NCBI GenBank assembly: GCA_913045135.1
Contig: CAJWQD010000011.1
Span: 1 to 52,336, forward strand
From: an uncultured Flammeovirgaceae bacterium
GTDB taxonomy: Bacteria; Bacteroidota; Bacteroidia; Cytophagales; Cyclobacteriaceae
Direction of reading: 5' to 3'
Length of the DNA stretch: 52,336 bases
This document shows, in pieces, positions 17,715 through 26,267 of the stretch. Both the position numbers and the translations under genes were made by a program. The first letter of the stretch is position 1; each line of letters opens with the position of its first letter. Under the pieces are notes generated by a model that worked only from the letters and a program-made list of their open reading frames with translations, searched no databases and had not been told where the DNA came from.

Positions 17715-18767
17715 ATGAAGTTTAAAAAATTTATAAAATTGTCTGCATTACAGTCAATAGGAATCGCGTTAATATTTACTAGTTGCGGTTTTATTGGGGG
17801 GCTAACTGGTGGTGGAGGATCGGAGGACAGAGGAGAGGTTTATGGTGTTCCTGACCGGGAGGGTTGGGAAATGACTCGACCGTTTGGTATGATGGCGATA
17901 CGAGCGGGCACTTTTCATATGGGTCAGGCAGACGAAGATGTCGCCCACACCCAAATAAATTATAACAAGCAGATCACGATCAGTGCGTTTTTCATGGACG
18001 ATACAGAAATTACGAACAATGAATACCGTCAGATGACTCAAAACTTGGCTGAAGCCTCTGACATAGTATTGCCTGATGGAATAACGTTAGAACAAGTGCT
18101 GCCTGACACTACGGTATGGGTGAGGGACTACACGCATCATATGGGTGACCCTATGGTAGCTTATTATTGGTCACATCCTGCTTTCGATGATTACCCTGTT
18201 GTGGGAGTTAACTGGAATGCGGCAAAATATTTTTGTGAGTGGAGAACTAATTATTTAAACTCTTACAGATCAGATCAAGGATTACCATTAATGCCTGCTT
18301 TCCGACTTCCTTCTGAGGCAGAATGGGAATATGCTTCAAGAGGAGGACGAGACATGGCAAAATACCCTTGGGGTAATCCATATGCCAGAAATATGAAAGG
18401 GTGTTTGTTAGCCAACTTCAAACCTGGACGAGGAAATTATTATGATGACGGATTCTCCTATACAGCTCCAACTGCAACTTTTTTTGCCAACGATTACGGT
18501 CTTTATGATATGTCAGGAAATGTGGCGGAATGGTGTGAAGATGCTTATAATGCATCTTCTGTTCCTTTGGTTTGGGATTTGAATCCGACTTACTACGACG
18601 AAAGAATAGCAGAAAAAGTAACTAGGGGAGGTTCTTGGAAAGATATTGCCTATTTTATTGAAACAGGAACACGACAATTTGAGCACAAAGATACTGCTAG
18701 ATCTTCAATTGGCTTTAGATGTGCCATGTCTTACATTGGAAGGTCAACCCAATCATTTAATTTTTAA
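17715..18767 (+). CDS. gldK: T9SS ring lipoprotein GldK/PorK
   Basis: GldK/PorK forms, with GldN/PorN, the large periplasmic ring of the T9SS attached to the outer membrane. With the ATG start the protein is 350 residues and has a clean lipoprotein signal ending ALIFTSC (Cys24). A formylglycine-generating-enzyme-like (FGE-sulfatase) domain fills about residues 55-340. It includes RAGTFHMGQADED, PVVGVNWNAAKYFCEWR, RLPSEAEWEYASRGG, YDMSGNVAEWCEDAY and VTRGGSWKD. A TTG five codons upstream (17700) would also be in frame, but it falls at the predicted transcription start. gldL follows after 27 bases. The family call is secure from domain, lipobox and gene order. Confidence 0.95.
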   Translation: MKFKKFIKLSALQSIGIALIFTSCGFIGGLTGGGGSEDRGEVYGVPDREGWEMTRPFGMMAIRAGTFHMGQADEDVAHTQINYNKQITISAFFMDDTEITNNEYRQMTQNLAEASDIVLPDGITLEQVLPDTTVWVRDYTHHMGDPMVAYYWSHPAFDDYPVVGVNWNAAKYFCEWRTNYLNSYRSDQGLPLMPAFRLPSEAEWEYASRGGRDMAKYPWGNPYARNMKGCLLANFKPGRGNYYDDGFSYTAPTATFFANDYGLYDMSGNVAEWCEDAYNASSVPLVWDLNPTYYDERIAEKVTRGGSWKDIAYFIETGTRQFEHKDTARSSIGFRCAMSYIGRSTQSFNF

Positions 18768-18794
18768 TAATTTGAAAACTAAAACTACAAAAAT

Positions 18795-19613
18795 ATGAGC
18801 GAGAAAAAAGGAGGCTTCATGGATTTATTGTTCACCACTATTATGCCTAAGGTATATGGTATTGGGGCTGCAGTGGTTATTGTAGGTGCCATGTTTAAAA
18901 TTCTCCATTTACCAGGATCTTCTATCATGCTAGGTGTGGGATTGACTGTTGAAGCAGTTATTTTCTTCTTAAGTGCTTTTGAACCACCTCATCCTGATCC
19001 TGAATGGTCAAAAGTATATCCGGAACTTGCACTTGACTACGATGGACCGGCTGCGACACCTCCTCAGAGAAGGGTTGCTCCAGCAGCAGCTGCCACAGGC
19101 GTTTCAGCACAGATGGATAAAGTTATGGAAGATGCTAAAATAGGTCCAGACTTACTGAAAGGTCTAGGTGATGGTATGAGAAACCTTGCCGACACTGCTA
19201 GTAAAATGTCAAATCTTAGCGACGCTGCTGTAGCCACCAACGAATATGCAGACAATATGCGATCAGCATCAAAAACATTAACTCAAATGAATAAATCATA
19301 TGGGGCATCAATGCAAGCTTTGGGAGCGATGTCGGAAGCATCAAAGGGAGCTAAGGATTATCAAGCACAAGTTCTAACGGTTACAAAAAGTTTGAGTGCA
19401 TTAAATGCATTATATGAGATGGAACTTCAAGATTCTCAAAGTCATACAAAAGCGTTAAACAAATTTTATTCGAATGTTACTGATGCTTTAGAGAGTATGG
19501 CAGAAGCTGGTAAAGAAACTGCAGCTTTTCAAGTTCAACTGAACCAACTAACCTCGAATGTTGAGAGCTTAAATAAAGTATATGGTGGCATGCTGACCGC
19601 TATGAAAAGTTAA
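18795..19613 (+). CDS. gldL: T9SS/gliding motor inner-membrane protein GldL/PorL
   Basis: GldL is the proton-channel stator part of the GldLM motor, which uses the proton motive force to drive T9SS transport and, in gliding species, motility. The 272-residue protein has two transmembrane helices close to the N-terminus (about residues 16-35 and 42-60, KVYGIGAAVVIVGAMF and IMLGVGLTVEAVIFFLSAF) separated by KILHLPGSS. The second helix holds the glutamate expected to be important for proton flow. A long helical cytoplasmic tail rich in Ala, Ser and Met follows (about 95-270). The gene is spaced 27 bases from gldK and 30 from gldM. Confidence 0.96.
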   Translation: MSEKKGGFMDLLFTTIMPKVYGIGAAVVIVGAMFKILHLPGSSIMLGVGLTVEAVIFFLSAFEPPHPDPEWSKVYPELALDYDGPAATPPQRRVAPAAAATGVSAQMDKVMEDAKIGPDLLKGLGDGMRNLADTASKMSNLSDAAVATNEYADNMRSASKTLTQMNKSYGASMQALGAMSEASKGAKDYQAQVLTVTKSLSALNALYEMELQDSQSHTKALNKFYSNVTDALESMAEAGKETAAFQVQLNQLTSNVESLNKVYGGMLTAMKS

Positions 19614-19643
19614 TTCTTAACAAACCAATTTAAAAAATAAATT

Positions 19644-21284
19644 ATGTCAGGAGGTAAAGAAACGGGACGTCAGAAAATGGTGGGTATGATGTACTTGGTG
19701 CTGACTGCTCTATTGGCGCTGAATGTGAGTAACACCATTATTGATAAATTCGTCTTCATTAACGAAAGCTTAGTGAGCGCAAATAATGAGACTCAAGATA
19801 GGAATATCCAAATAATGGAGAGTATTGTAAAGACTGTTGATGAGACAGGCAATCGTGAGGCTGATTTAAAGGTAATGGAAGCCGCTAAGCTGGTTCATGA
19901 AAAAACTGATGTATTGATGACCAAAATGGTAAAGTTAAAAGATACTATGGTGGCAATTACAGGTGGTTATATCGAGTATGAACCTAGCTATGTTGGGGAT
20001 GCTAAACATCTAGCGGGAAAGACGGATTACAGTAAAGTAGGCCATTACATGATGCCTGTAGAGGAGGGAGGCCAAGGTAAAGGGCAAGAGGTTAAAGATA
20101 TGCTTAATGGCTATGCAGAAGAGATTAAAGCAATTATGGCAGAATTTGATGCACCACAAGCTGAAGTTGAAAAATTTAAACCAATTGCAGTGGATGCTGT
20201 TGATGATCCAGTATACAATAAAGACCCTAATCAACAGGGGAAAGCGTTCGCACAACTTGCGTTCTCTGATTCCCCTACTCCGGCTTGTCTTGCTACCGTT
20301 GCTGATTTTCAGTCTAAGATATTGAGTTATGAGACTCGGGCAATGGCTTTCTTATCATCAAAAGTAGGTGCTGGAGATATTGCATTTGATCAAATTGTGG
20401 CAATGGTTAGACCCGAATCGAAATATGTCGCTGCGGGAACACCTTATAAGGCAGAAATGTTTATAGCAGCTTCAGCTTCAGCAATTGTACCGACAATGAC
20501 TTATAATGGAAAACAGATCAAAGTAGAGGGTGGTGTTGGCTTAGTAGAGTTTACAGCTTCAGCAAAGTTTTCAGGGAAAGAAATGCAAAAACGTAAAACT
20601 TTCGAAGCAGCTATCACCATTGATCTACCTGGAGGGGGGGATACAACATATGCAAGTGTTGAAGAATATTTTGTAATGAAGCCAGTAATTCAGATTCAAT
20701 CAGCTTCAGTTGGAGCACTTTATTTCAATTGTGGAAATAAGCTAGACGTTCAGGTACCTGCATTGGGGACTTCTTATAATCCAGCATTTTCTGCAAAAGG
20801 AGGATCTACGATTAAGGGGGCAACGGCAGGTGCAGTGACCATAGTACCGACGGCAAAAGAAGTTGTTTTGAGTGTCTCAAGTAATGGTAACAGAATAGGA
20901 TCAAGAACCTTTGGTGTAAGACCCATACCAGCGGTTGAAATAAAGGCTTTTTCGGATAGAGGAGAAGTTAATATCTCAAAGGGAATCCCTGCGAAAACAC
21001 CGAGATTATCCATAAGGGCTATACCAGATGCAGGATTTAAGGAATTTTTGCCGGATGATGCGAAATTTCAAGTTTCTCAAATTGTGGCTACATTAGTAAG
21101 TGGTGGTGTAGGTAGGCAAAGTGTTAAAGGAAGCGGTAGTTTAAATTTATCCGCTATTGCATCATCTGCGAGAAAGGGAGACATATTGGTACTAGAATTC
21201 AAACAAGTAAAAAGAAAAAATTTCAAAGGGGATGTTGAAAATTTTAATGCATATAACAGAAGTATGTCAATCCCATTGAAATAG
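19644..21284 (+). CDS. gldM: T9SS/gliding motor periplasmic protein GldM/PorM
   Basis: GldM dimers cross the periplasm from the inner-membrane GldL ring to the GldKN ring and transmit motor movement. The 546-residue product has the conserved start SGGKETGRQKMVGMMYLVLTALLALNVS, a single N-terminal transmembrane helix (about residues 14-32). A helical D1 region (about 35-220) and beta-rich D2-D4 domains follow, including YVAAGTPYKAEMFIAAS and FGVRPIPAVEIKAF. Length is close to the family's usual size of about 515-550. It sits in the conserved gldKLMN order with gldN 18 bases later. Confidence 0.96.
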   Translation: MSGGKETGRQKMVGMMYLVLTALLALNVSNTIIDKFVFINESLVSANNETQDRNIQIMESIVKTVDETGNREADLKVMEAAKLVHEKTDVLMTKMVKLKDTMVAITGGYIEYEPSYVGDAKHLAGKTDYSKVGHYMMPVEEGGQGKGQEVKDMLNGYAEEIKAIMAEFDAPQAEVEKFKPIAVDAVDDPVYNKDPNQQGKAFAQLAFSDSPTPACLATVADFQSKILSYETRAMAFLSSKVGAGDIAFDQIVAMVRPESKYVAAGTPYKAEMFIAASASAIVPTMTYNGKQIKVEGGVGLVEFTASAKFSGKEMQKRKTFEAAITIDLPGGGDTTYASVEEYFVMKPVIQIQSASVGALYFNCGNKLDVQVPALGTSYNPAFSAKGGSTIKGATAGAVTIVPTAKEVVLSVSSNGNRIGSRTFGVRPIPAVEIKAFSDRGEVNISKGIPAKTPRLSIRAIPDAGFKEFLPDDAKFQVSQIVATLVSGGVGRQSVKGSGSLNLSAIASSARKGDILVLEFKQVKRKNFKGDVENFNAYNRSMSIPLK

Positions 21285-21302
21285 ATCTAAAATTAAGAGA
21301 AA

Positions 21303-22160
21303 ATGAAAAATTTATTAATCAGTTTTTTAGTATTAACTATGGTTGTTGAAATTCAAGCACAACAATGGGGAGTACCTGTTGCGGCAGCTGAGATTATCAA
21401 ACCAGAGGTTAAGCCTAACCATATCATGTGGAAAAAAACCCTGTTTCGAAGATTAAATCTGACACAAAAACAAAATCAACCATTTAATTCAAAAAATTCG
21501 GAGTTGTCAGCTTTGATGATCCAAGGAGCCAAAGACGGATTGCTTCAGCCTTACATGTCTGATTCGTGTTTGCGACCTATGCCTGATGACGAATTTATAA
21601 TGGCTTTACAATATGAGGTACAAGGTGGTGGCGATGATTTTGGTGGCGACTTTGGTGGCGGTTTTGGTGGCGGCTTTGGAGATGAGGCAGAAGAAGATTC
21701 TGAGGGTGATGGGAAAAAATATAACGATATTGATCCGACTGAATTTAACAAGATTTACATTAAAGAAGATCTAATTTTTGACCGTAACAGATCAAGAATG
21801 TACTATTACATCAGGTCGCTCACGTTAGGTATTCCTGCCAATCCAAATTATGAAATTCAATTTGAAAAAAAGGTGGCAAGTTTTAGGTATGATGATGTTG
21901 TAAAACTGTTTAGAGGTCCTTATAAAGAAAAAGCATTGTGGTTTAACGAGCAAAATCCAGGGGCACATGTAAATTTAGCCGATGCGTTAGAACTAAGATT
22001 ATTCAATGCACCGGTAATAGGGGTATCCAATTCTCAGAATTTAGATATTCGGCAGATGTATGGAGATCAAATTGCTAGCGATCCCATGAGCGCCATGATA
22101 TTGCAGGAGCAAGCTGAGATGCAATTGATGGAATATGAGCATTATTTGTGGGAGAACTAA
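21303..22160 (+). CDS. gldN: T9SS ring protein GldN/PorN with Gly/Asp-rich insert
   Basis: GldN/PorN partners GldK/PorK in the periplasmic ring. The 285-residue protein has a signal peptide ending EIQAQQ (about residue 20) and PNHIMWKKTLFRRLNLTQKQNQPF. The conserved C-terminal half contains KIYIKEDLIFDRNRSRMYY, SLTLGI and FRYDDVVKLFRG. Between about residues 108 and 145 lies an unusual low-complexity stretch, GDDFGGDFGGGFGGGFGDE, then acidic residues. It is encoded by near-perfect 12-base repeats and separates the N-terminal region from the core. Other GldN proteins also have a variable linker here, so it is likely flexible. A strong terminator follows, closing the T9SS operon. Confidence 0.94.
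   Translation: MKNLLISFLVLTMVVEIQAQQWGVPVAAAEIIKPEVKPNHIMWKKTLFRRLNLTQKQNQPFNSKNSELSALMIQGAKDGLLQPYMSDSCLRPMPDDEFIMALQYEVQGGGDDFGGDFGGGFGGGFGDEAEEDSEGDGKKYNDIDPTEFNKIYIKEDLIFDRNRSRMYYYIRSLTLGIPANPNYEIQFEKKVASFRYDDVVKLFRGPYKEKALWFNEQNPGAHVNLADALELRLFNAPVIGVSNSQNLDIRQMYGDQIASDPMSAMILQEQAEMQLMEYEHYLWEN
21624..21680 (+). repeat. 12-base tandem repeat inside gldN
   Basis: Units close to GGTGGCGACTTT repeat about four times and encode the Gly-Gly-Asp/Gly-Phe linker of GldN. The unit length keeps the reading frame, so copy number could change without breaking the gene. Confidence 0.75.
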
Positions 22161-22184
22161 GAAATATATTCTAACAATTTTATT

Positions 22185-22213
22185 AAAGGAATCTATTAGG
22201 ATTCCTTTTTTTT
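22185..22213 (+). terminator. Strong terminator of the gldKLMN operon
   Basis: A perfect 9-bp stem AAAGGAATC (22185-22193) pairs with 22200-22208 around a 6-base loop, and a T tract runs to 22213. It overlaps the last codons of the convergent uvrC gene. On the reverse strand the trailing tract is poorer, so it terminates gldN better than uvrC. Confidence 0.9.
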
Positions 22214-23995
22214 ATTTAAATAATTATGCACCCTTACACCTAATCTATTACCTATAGTATTTGTCAGAGCAGAAATGGAGGCGGTTCGAATTTGACTTAA
22301 TGTTTTAAATTGCGTAAGCAAGTCCGTTTTTTTTTTAGTACCAATTCCTGGGATATTGTCAAGAATTGACGTTATTGAATCATTTGAGCGTATGTTGCGA
22401 TGATGCGTAATGGCAAATCTATGAGCCTCATCTCTTATAAATTGTAAGAGCTTAAGTGTAGAAGATTTTTTACTGAGGTAAATAGGAATAGAATCTTCCG
22501 GGAAATAAATTTCTTCCAATCTTTTGGCAATACCGATTATTGGAACTTTGCCGTAAAGGCCAAGTTTTTTTAGGGAAATACAAGCAGCACTGAGCTGACC
22601 TTTTCCCCCATCTACTACGATGAGATCGGGGAAAGTCTTTTTTTCTTTTAATAAGCGTTCATATCTACGGTAGATGATTTCAGTCATTGAAGAAAAGTCA
22701 TCAGGTCCAATAACAGTTTTTATGTTATAACGTCGATATTCCTGCTTTAAAGGTTTTCCATTTTTAAAATAGACCATACTTGCTGTAGGATAGCTGCCTT
22801 GTATGTTGGAGTTATCAAAACATTCTATAACAGTAGGTAAAGACTTTAATCTTAAATCTCTCTGCAATTGACGTATCGTTCGCTCTGAATTGTCCTGTTG
22901 TTTTGTTTTAATGCGAAGATGATTCTGCTTGAACATAAATGCATTTTTTATAGAAAGGTCTAATAATTTCTTTTTGTCGCCTATTTGTGGGATAATTACA
23001 TCAATTTCAGGAAGCTCGAATAAAAAGTTTGAAATAATAGTAGCGCTGTGACTATTGAATTTTTGTCTGAGAGTAGGTACGGCGTAGGCTAAAATTTCAG
23101 CAGTTTTCTCTTTAAGTCTCGACCTGATAAGTACAGTTTCGGATGCCCTAATCATGCCCATTTCAATTTTCATAAAGTTAACATAGCTTATGTCTGCTCC
23201 GTGTAAGATGGTGACAATATCAATATCTGTAATGTTAGGGTTTACAATCAATGATTTTGACTGAAAGGTTTCTAGCAATTGTAACTTTGACTTAAATTCA
23301 GCTGCTTGTTCAAATTTAAGTAGACTTGCCGCATGGTTCATCTCCTCCTTGAGGCGTATTTTAATGGGCTGAATTGTACCTTTAAGAATGAGCATGGCCT
23401 GGTCAATTTCATTTAAATAATCTACTTCAGTTTGTAGATTTTCGCATGGGCCTAAACAATTTCCGATATGGTATTCTAGGCATACTTTAAATTTTTTGTT
23501 ATTGATATTTTTCTCTGAAAGGTTGAGATTACAAGATCTTACATGATAAAGTTTGCTGATAAGGTCTAAAGCTTTATGCATATCCCTTACACTGGTATAA
23601 GGTCCGAAATGGGTTCCTTTATCTGGAACTACTTTTCGAGTAGCATATATTTTTGGGAATCGCTCGTTGGTAACCACGAGAAAAGGGAATGTTTTATCGT
23701 CCTTTAATAAGATATTGAATTTCGGCTGATTTTCTTTGATCAGGTTATTTTCTAATAGTAAGGCATCATATTCAGAATTTACAATGGTAACTTCTATAGT
23801 ATTTATCTGACTGACGAGTCGTTGTGTTTTTCTATTTAGTAAGCTTTTATTCGTAAAATAGCTTGCTACTCGATTTTTTAAAACTTTAGCTTTACCCACA
23901 TATAAAAGGGTTCCTGAAGCATGAAAGAATTTATAGACACCCGGATCTTTGGGGATATGGTTGTAAGAAGTTTTATTAAATTGGAAATGTTCCAT
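22196..23995 (-). CDS. uvrC: Excinuclease ABC subunit UvrC
   Basis: UvrC makes both incisions in nucleotide excision repair. The 599-residue protein has the N-terminal GIY-YIG nuclease domain (about 12-95; DPGVYKF, LLYVGKAKVLKNRVASYF). A cysteine cluster typical of UvrC (CLEYHIGNCLGPC, about 175) and a UVR helical hairpin that binds UvrB (about 205-240) follow. The RNase H-like endonuclease domain has ECFDNSNIQGSYPTASMVYF and LIVVDGGKGQLSAA, with catalytic aspartates visible. C-terminal helix-hairpin-helix motifs (IPGIGTKKKTDLL) complete it. The start codon immediately follows the TAG of the PBP1A gene with no gap, so it is the last gene of the reverse-strand operon and is likely translationally coupled. 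Confidence 0.97.
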   Translation of the reverse strand: MEHFQFNKTSYNHIPKDPGVYKFFHASGTLLYVGKAKVLKNRVASYFTNKSLLNRKTQRLVSQINTIEVTIVNSEYDALLLENNLIKENQPKFNILLKDDKTFPFLVVTNERFPKIYATRKVVPDKGTHFGPYTSVRDMHKALDLISKLYHVRSCNLNLSEKNINNKKFKVCLEYHIGNCLGPCENLQTEVDYLNEIDQAMLILKGTIQPIKIRLKEEMNHAASLLKFEQAAEFKSKLQLLETFQSKSLIVNPNITDIDIVTILHGADISYVNFMKIEMGMIRASETVLIRSRLKEKTAEILAYAVPTLRQKFNSHSATIISNFLFELPEIDVIIPQIGDKKKLLDLSIKNAFMFKQNHLRIKTKQQDNSERTIRQLQRDLRLKSLPTVIECFDNSNIQGSYPTASMVYFKNGKPLKQEYRRYNIKTVIGPDDFSSMTEIIYRRYERLLKEKKTFPDLIVVDGGKGQLSAACISLKKLGLYGKVPIIGIAKRLEEIYFPEDSIPIYLSKKSSTLKLLQFIRDEAHRFAITHHRNIRSNDSITSILDNIPGIGTKKKTDLLTQFKTLSQIRTASISALTNTIGNRLGVRVHNYLNKKKES

Positions 23996-26266
23996 CTAGA
24001 ATATCTCACCTTCATTGACGATGTCATAAAAAGTTGAATCTTTTCCGTAGGTACCCTTGTAAATATTACAATCCAATTCAACATTGATTTTTGTGGACGG
24101 AGGATCAAAGGGTGCTCGCTCATAAGCAAGTGTTGAGTCTTGATAGGCTTTAAGCATAAAATTTTGCCATATAGGTCGGGCCGTGCGAGCACCTTGGCCC
24201 AGAATCCACTCTCTAAATCGGATACTTCGTTCATCTCCACCTACCCAAGCGCCAGCTACAAGGTCTTTGGTAACTCCTATAAACCAACCATCTGAAGCAT
24301 TTTGCGTAGTACCCGTCTTGGCACCTATATCGTTATTTTCTTTCAACCAAGGATCAAGGGTTACCCCTGAACCACCACGTTCTTCTAAGGCTCCTTTGAG
24401 CATGTGGAGCATGAGGTTTGCTGTCTGTTCGTTTAGGGCCTCACGAGTTTCAGGAATAAAATACTGAAGAATATTTCCATTTTTGTCAGCAATTTTAGTG
24501 ATATATTCAGGTTTGGTAAAATTCCCTTTATTTACAAAAGTGGCATAAGCACCGACCAGTTCATAAAGGGAAACATCATCGGTGCCTAGACACAATGAGG
24601 GGACCGCATTTAGCGGACTAGTAAATCCTAATTTTCGTGCATAATCAACCACATTACTGGGTCCAACCTTGCTCATGATAAATGCGGTAATGGAATTTAC
24701 AGATCTGGCCATTGCTTGTCTAATCGTCATGATATCCCCACTGTATTTACCGGACGAATTGTTTGGACGCCAGATTGGGGGGATTTGTCCAGGTACAGCG
24801 TAAGTGATGGCAGCATCCACGACCTCATAGCATGGGGAATAGCCATTATCTATGGCAGCGGTATATACAATTGGCTTAAAGGTAGATCCGGGTTGACGCT
24901 TGCCTTGTTTTACGTGATCATATTGGAAATATTTATAATCTATACCGCCAACCCAAGATCGAATATGTCCAGAATTTGGATCCATTGCCAAAAAACCGGC
25001 TTGAAGAAACCGTTTGTAATAACGTATGGAATCGAGTGGACTTAAAATGGTATCTTTTTCTCCATCCCATGAGAAAACTTTAATTTTTTTTGGTTTTTCC
25101 AAGTAATATTTAATGGAATCGGGATAATCTGAAAATCTGTTTTTTAAACTTTTGTAACCAGAAGTTCGTTTGATGGCATTTTCTAGAAAGCCTTTGATTT
25201 CTTCATTATTTTCGTCAATCCATGGATTTTTACCCTCCCAATGTTCCTCAAAGAAAGTTTGTAAACGGCTCATTTCTTCGGTAACAGCCGTTTCCGCATG
25301 TTTTTGTAATCGACTATCCAAAGTAGTATATATTTTTAATCCATCATTAAAAAGATCATAACCATTTTCCTTGCACCAGTTAATTAACCTATTTCGGATT
25401 ACTGAACGAAAATAGGTGGCAAGTCCTTGATGTTGATTATCGACTTTGTAATTAAGATTTAGTGGTTTTTGGATTAAAGAATCATATAAAGATCGTTCAA
25501 TAACATCATATTTTAAAAGATTGTATAGTACTTCTGTTCTTTTGGCTTTGGCATATTCAGGATTATAAATAGGGTTGTAACGGGTAGGTTTATTAATGGA
25601 TCCTATGAGGCTGGCTGATTCTTGGTAATCAAGTTCTGAAGGGAGTTTGTTAAAAAAGGTTTTCGCAGCGACTTTTATACCATACGAATTGGAGCCATAT
25701 TCAACTGTATTTAAATACATGGCGAGTATTTCCTCTTTGGTATATGACTGTTCTAATTGAAAGGCAATGATCCATTCTTTCAATTTAGTGACAATTTGTC
25801 CCAAATTAGAGAAAGTATAAATCGTACCTTGATTTTGAGAATTAGTACCATACAAATTTTCTGCTAATTGCATGGTAATGGTACTTCCACCTCCTTTAAA
25901 TTGAAAGGTTAATTTCCCAAAGATAGCTCGAAGTAAAGCTTTTAGATCTATTCCAGAATGATCTTTAAATCTATAATCTTCGGTCACCAATAAGGTATTA
26001 ATTAATTCGGGAGAAAGTTCGTTATAAGTAATTGCTGTTCGATTTTTTCTAAAATATTTTCCAAGAGATACGCCGTCTGAACTTATCAATTCAGAAGATA
26101 GATCTGTTTCAGGTTTTTCCAAATCGCTCAAGCTGGGAAGCCCTCCAAAAAGCCCTTTTGTATCATTTTTAACCATATAAATAAACGTGGGAGCACCTAT
26201 AAATATTGCGCAAAATAAAAGCCAAAAGCAAAGACCTATTATCCGAATGTAGTTTTTTTTATCCAT
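23996..26266 (-). CDS. Class A penicillin-binding protein (PBP1A type)
   Basis: A bifunctional peptidoglycan synthase anchored in the inner membrane (helix at about 8-31). The GT51 glycosyltransferase domain carries the catalytic Glu in TEDYRFKDHSGID (about residue 96) and GGSTITMQLAENLYG. The transpeptidase domain has the acyl-serine motif GSTFKP (about 460), SVN in ARSVNSITAF and KTGTT. All catalytic motifs are intact. I start it at ATG 26266, which follows the TAG of the upstream gene by one base; an ATG six codons earlier would overlap that gene by 17 bases. The protein is then 756 residues. It is sandwiched between the PorW/SprE-like gene and uvrC in one operon, so its expression may be tied to the T9SS accessory protein. 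Confidence 0.95.
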   Translation of the reverse strand: MDKKNYIRIIGLCFWLLFCAIFIGAPTFIYMVKNDTKGLFGGLPSLSDLEKPETDLSSELISSDGVSLGKYFRKNRTAITYNELSPELINTLLVTEDYRFKDHSGIDLKALLRAIFGKLTFQFKGGGSTITMQLAENLYGTNSQNQGTIYTFSNLGQIVTKLKEWIIAFQLEQSYTKEEILAMYLNTVEYGSNSYGIKVAAKTFFNKLPSELDYQESASLIGSINKPTRYNPIYNPEYAKAKRTEVLYNLLKYDVIERSLYDSLIQKPLNLNYKVDNQHQGLATYFRSVIRNRLINWCKENGYDLFNDGLKIYTTLDSRLQKHAETAVTEEMSRLQTFFEEHWEGKNPWIDENNEEIKGFLENAIKRTSGYKSLKNRFSDYPDSIKYYLEKPKKIKVFSWDGEKDTILSPLDSIRYYKRFLQAGFLAMDPNSGHIRSWVGGIDYKYFQYDHVKQGKRQPGSTFKPIVYTAAIDNGYSPCYEVVDAAITYAVPGQIPPIWRPNNSSGKYSGDIMTIRQAMARSVNSITAFIMSKVGPSNVVDYARKLGFTSPLNAVPSLCLGTDDVSLYELVGAYATFVNKGNFTKPEYITKIADKNGNILQYFIPETREALNEQTANLMLHMLKGALEERGGSGVTLDPWLKENNDIGAKTGTTQNASDGWFIGVTKDLVAGAWVGGDERSIRFREWILGQGARTARPIWQNFMLKAYQDSTLAYERAPFDPPSTKINVELDCNIYKGTYGKDSTFYDIVNEGEIF

Positions 26267-26267
26267 G

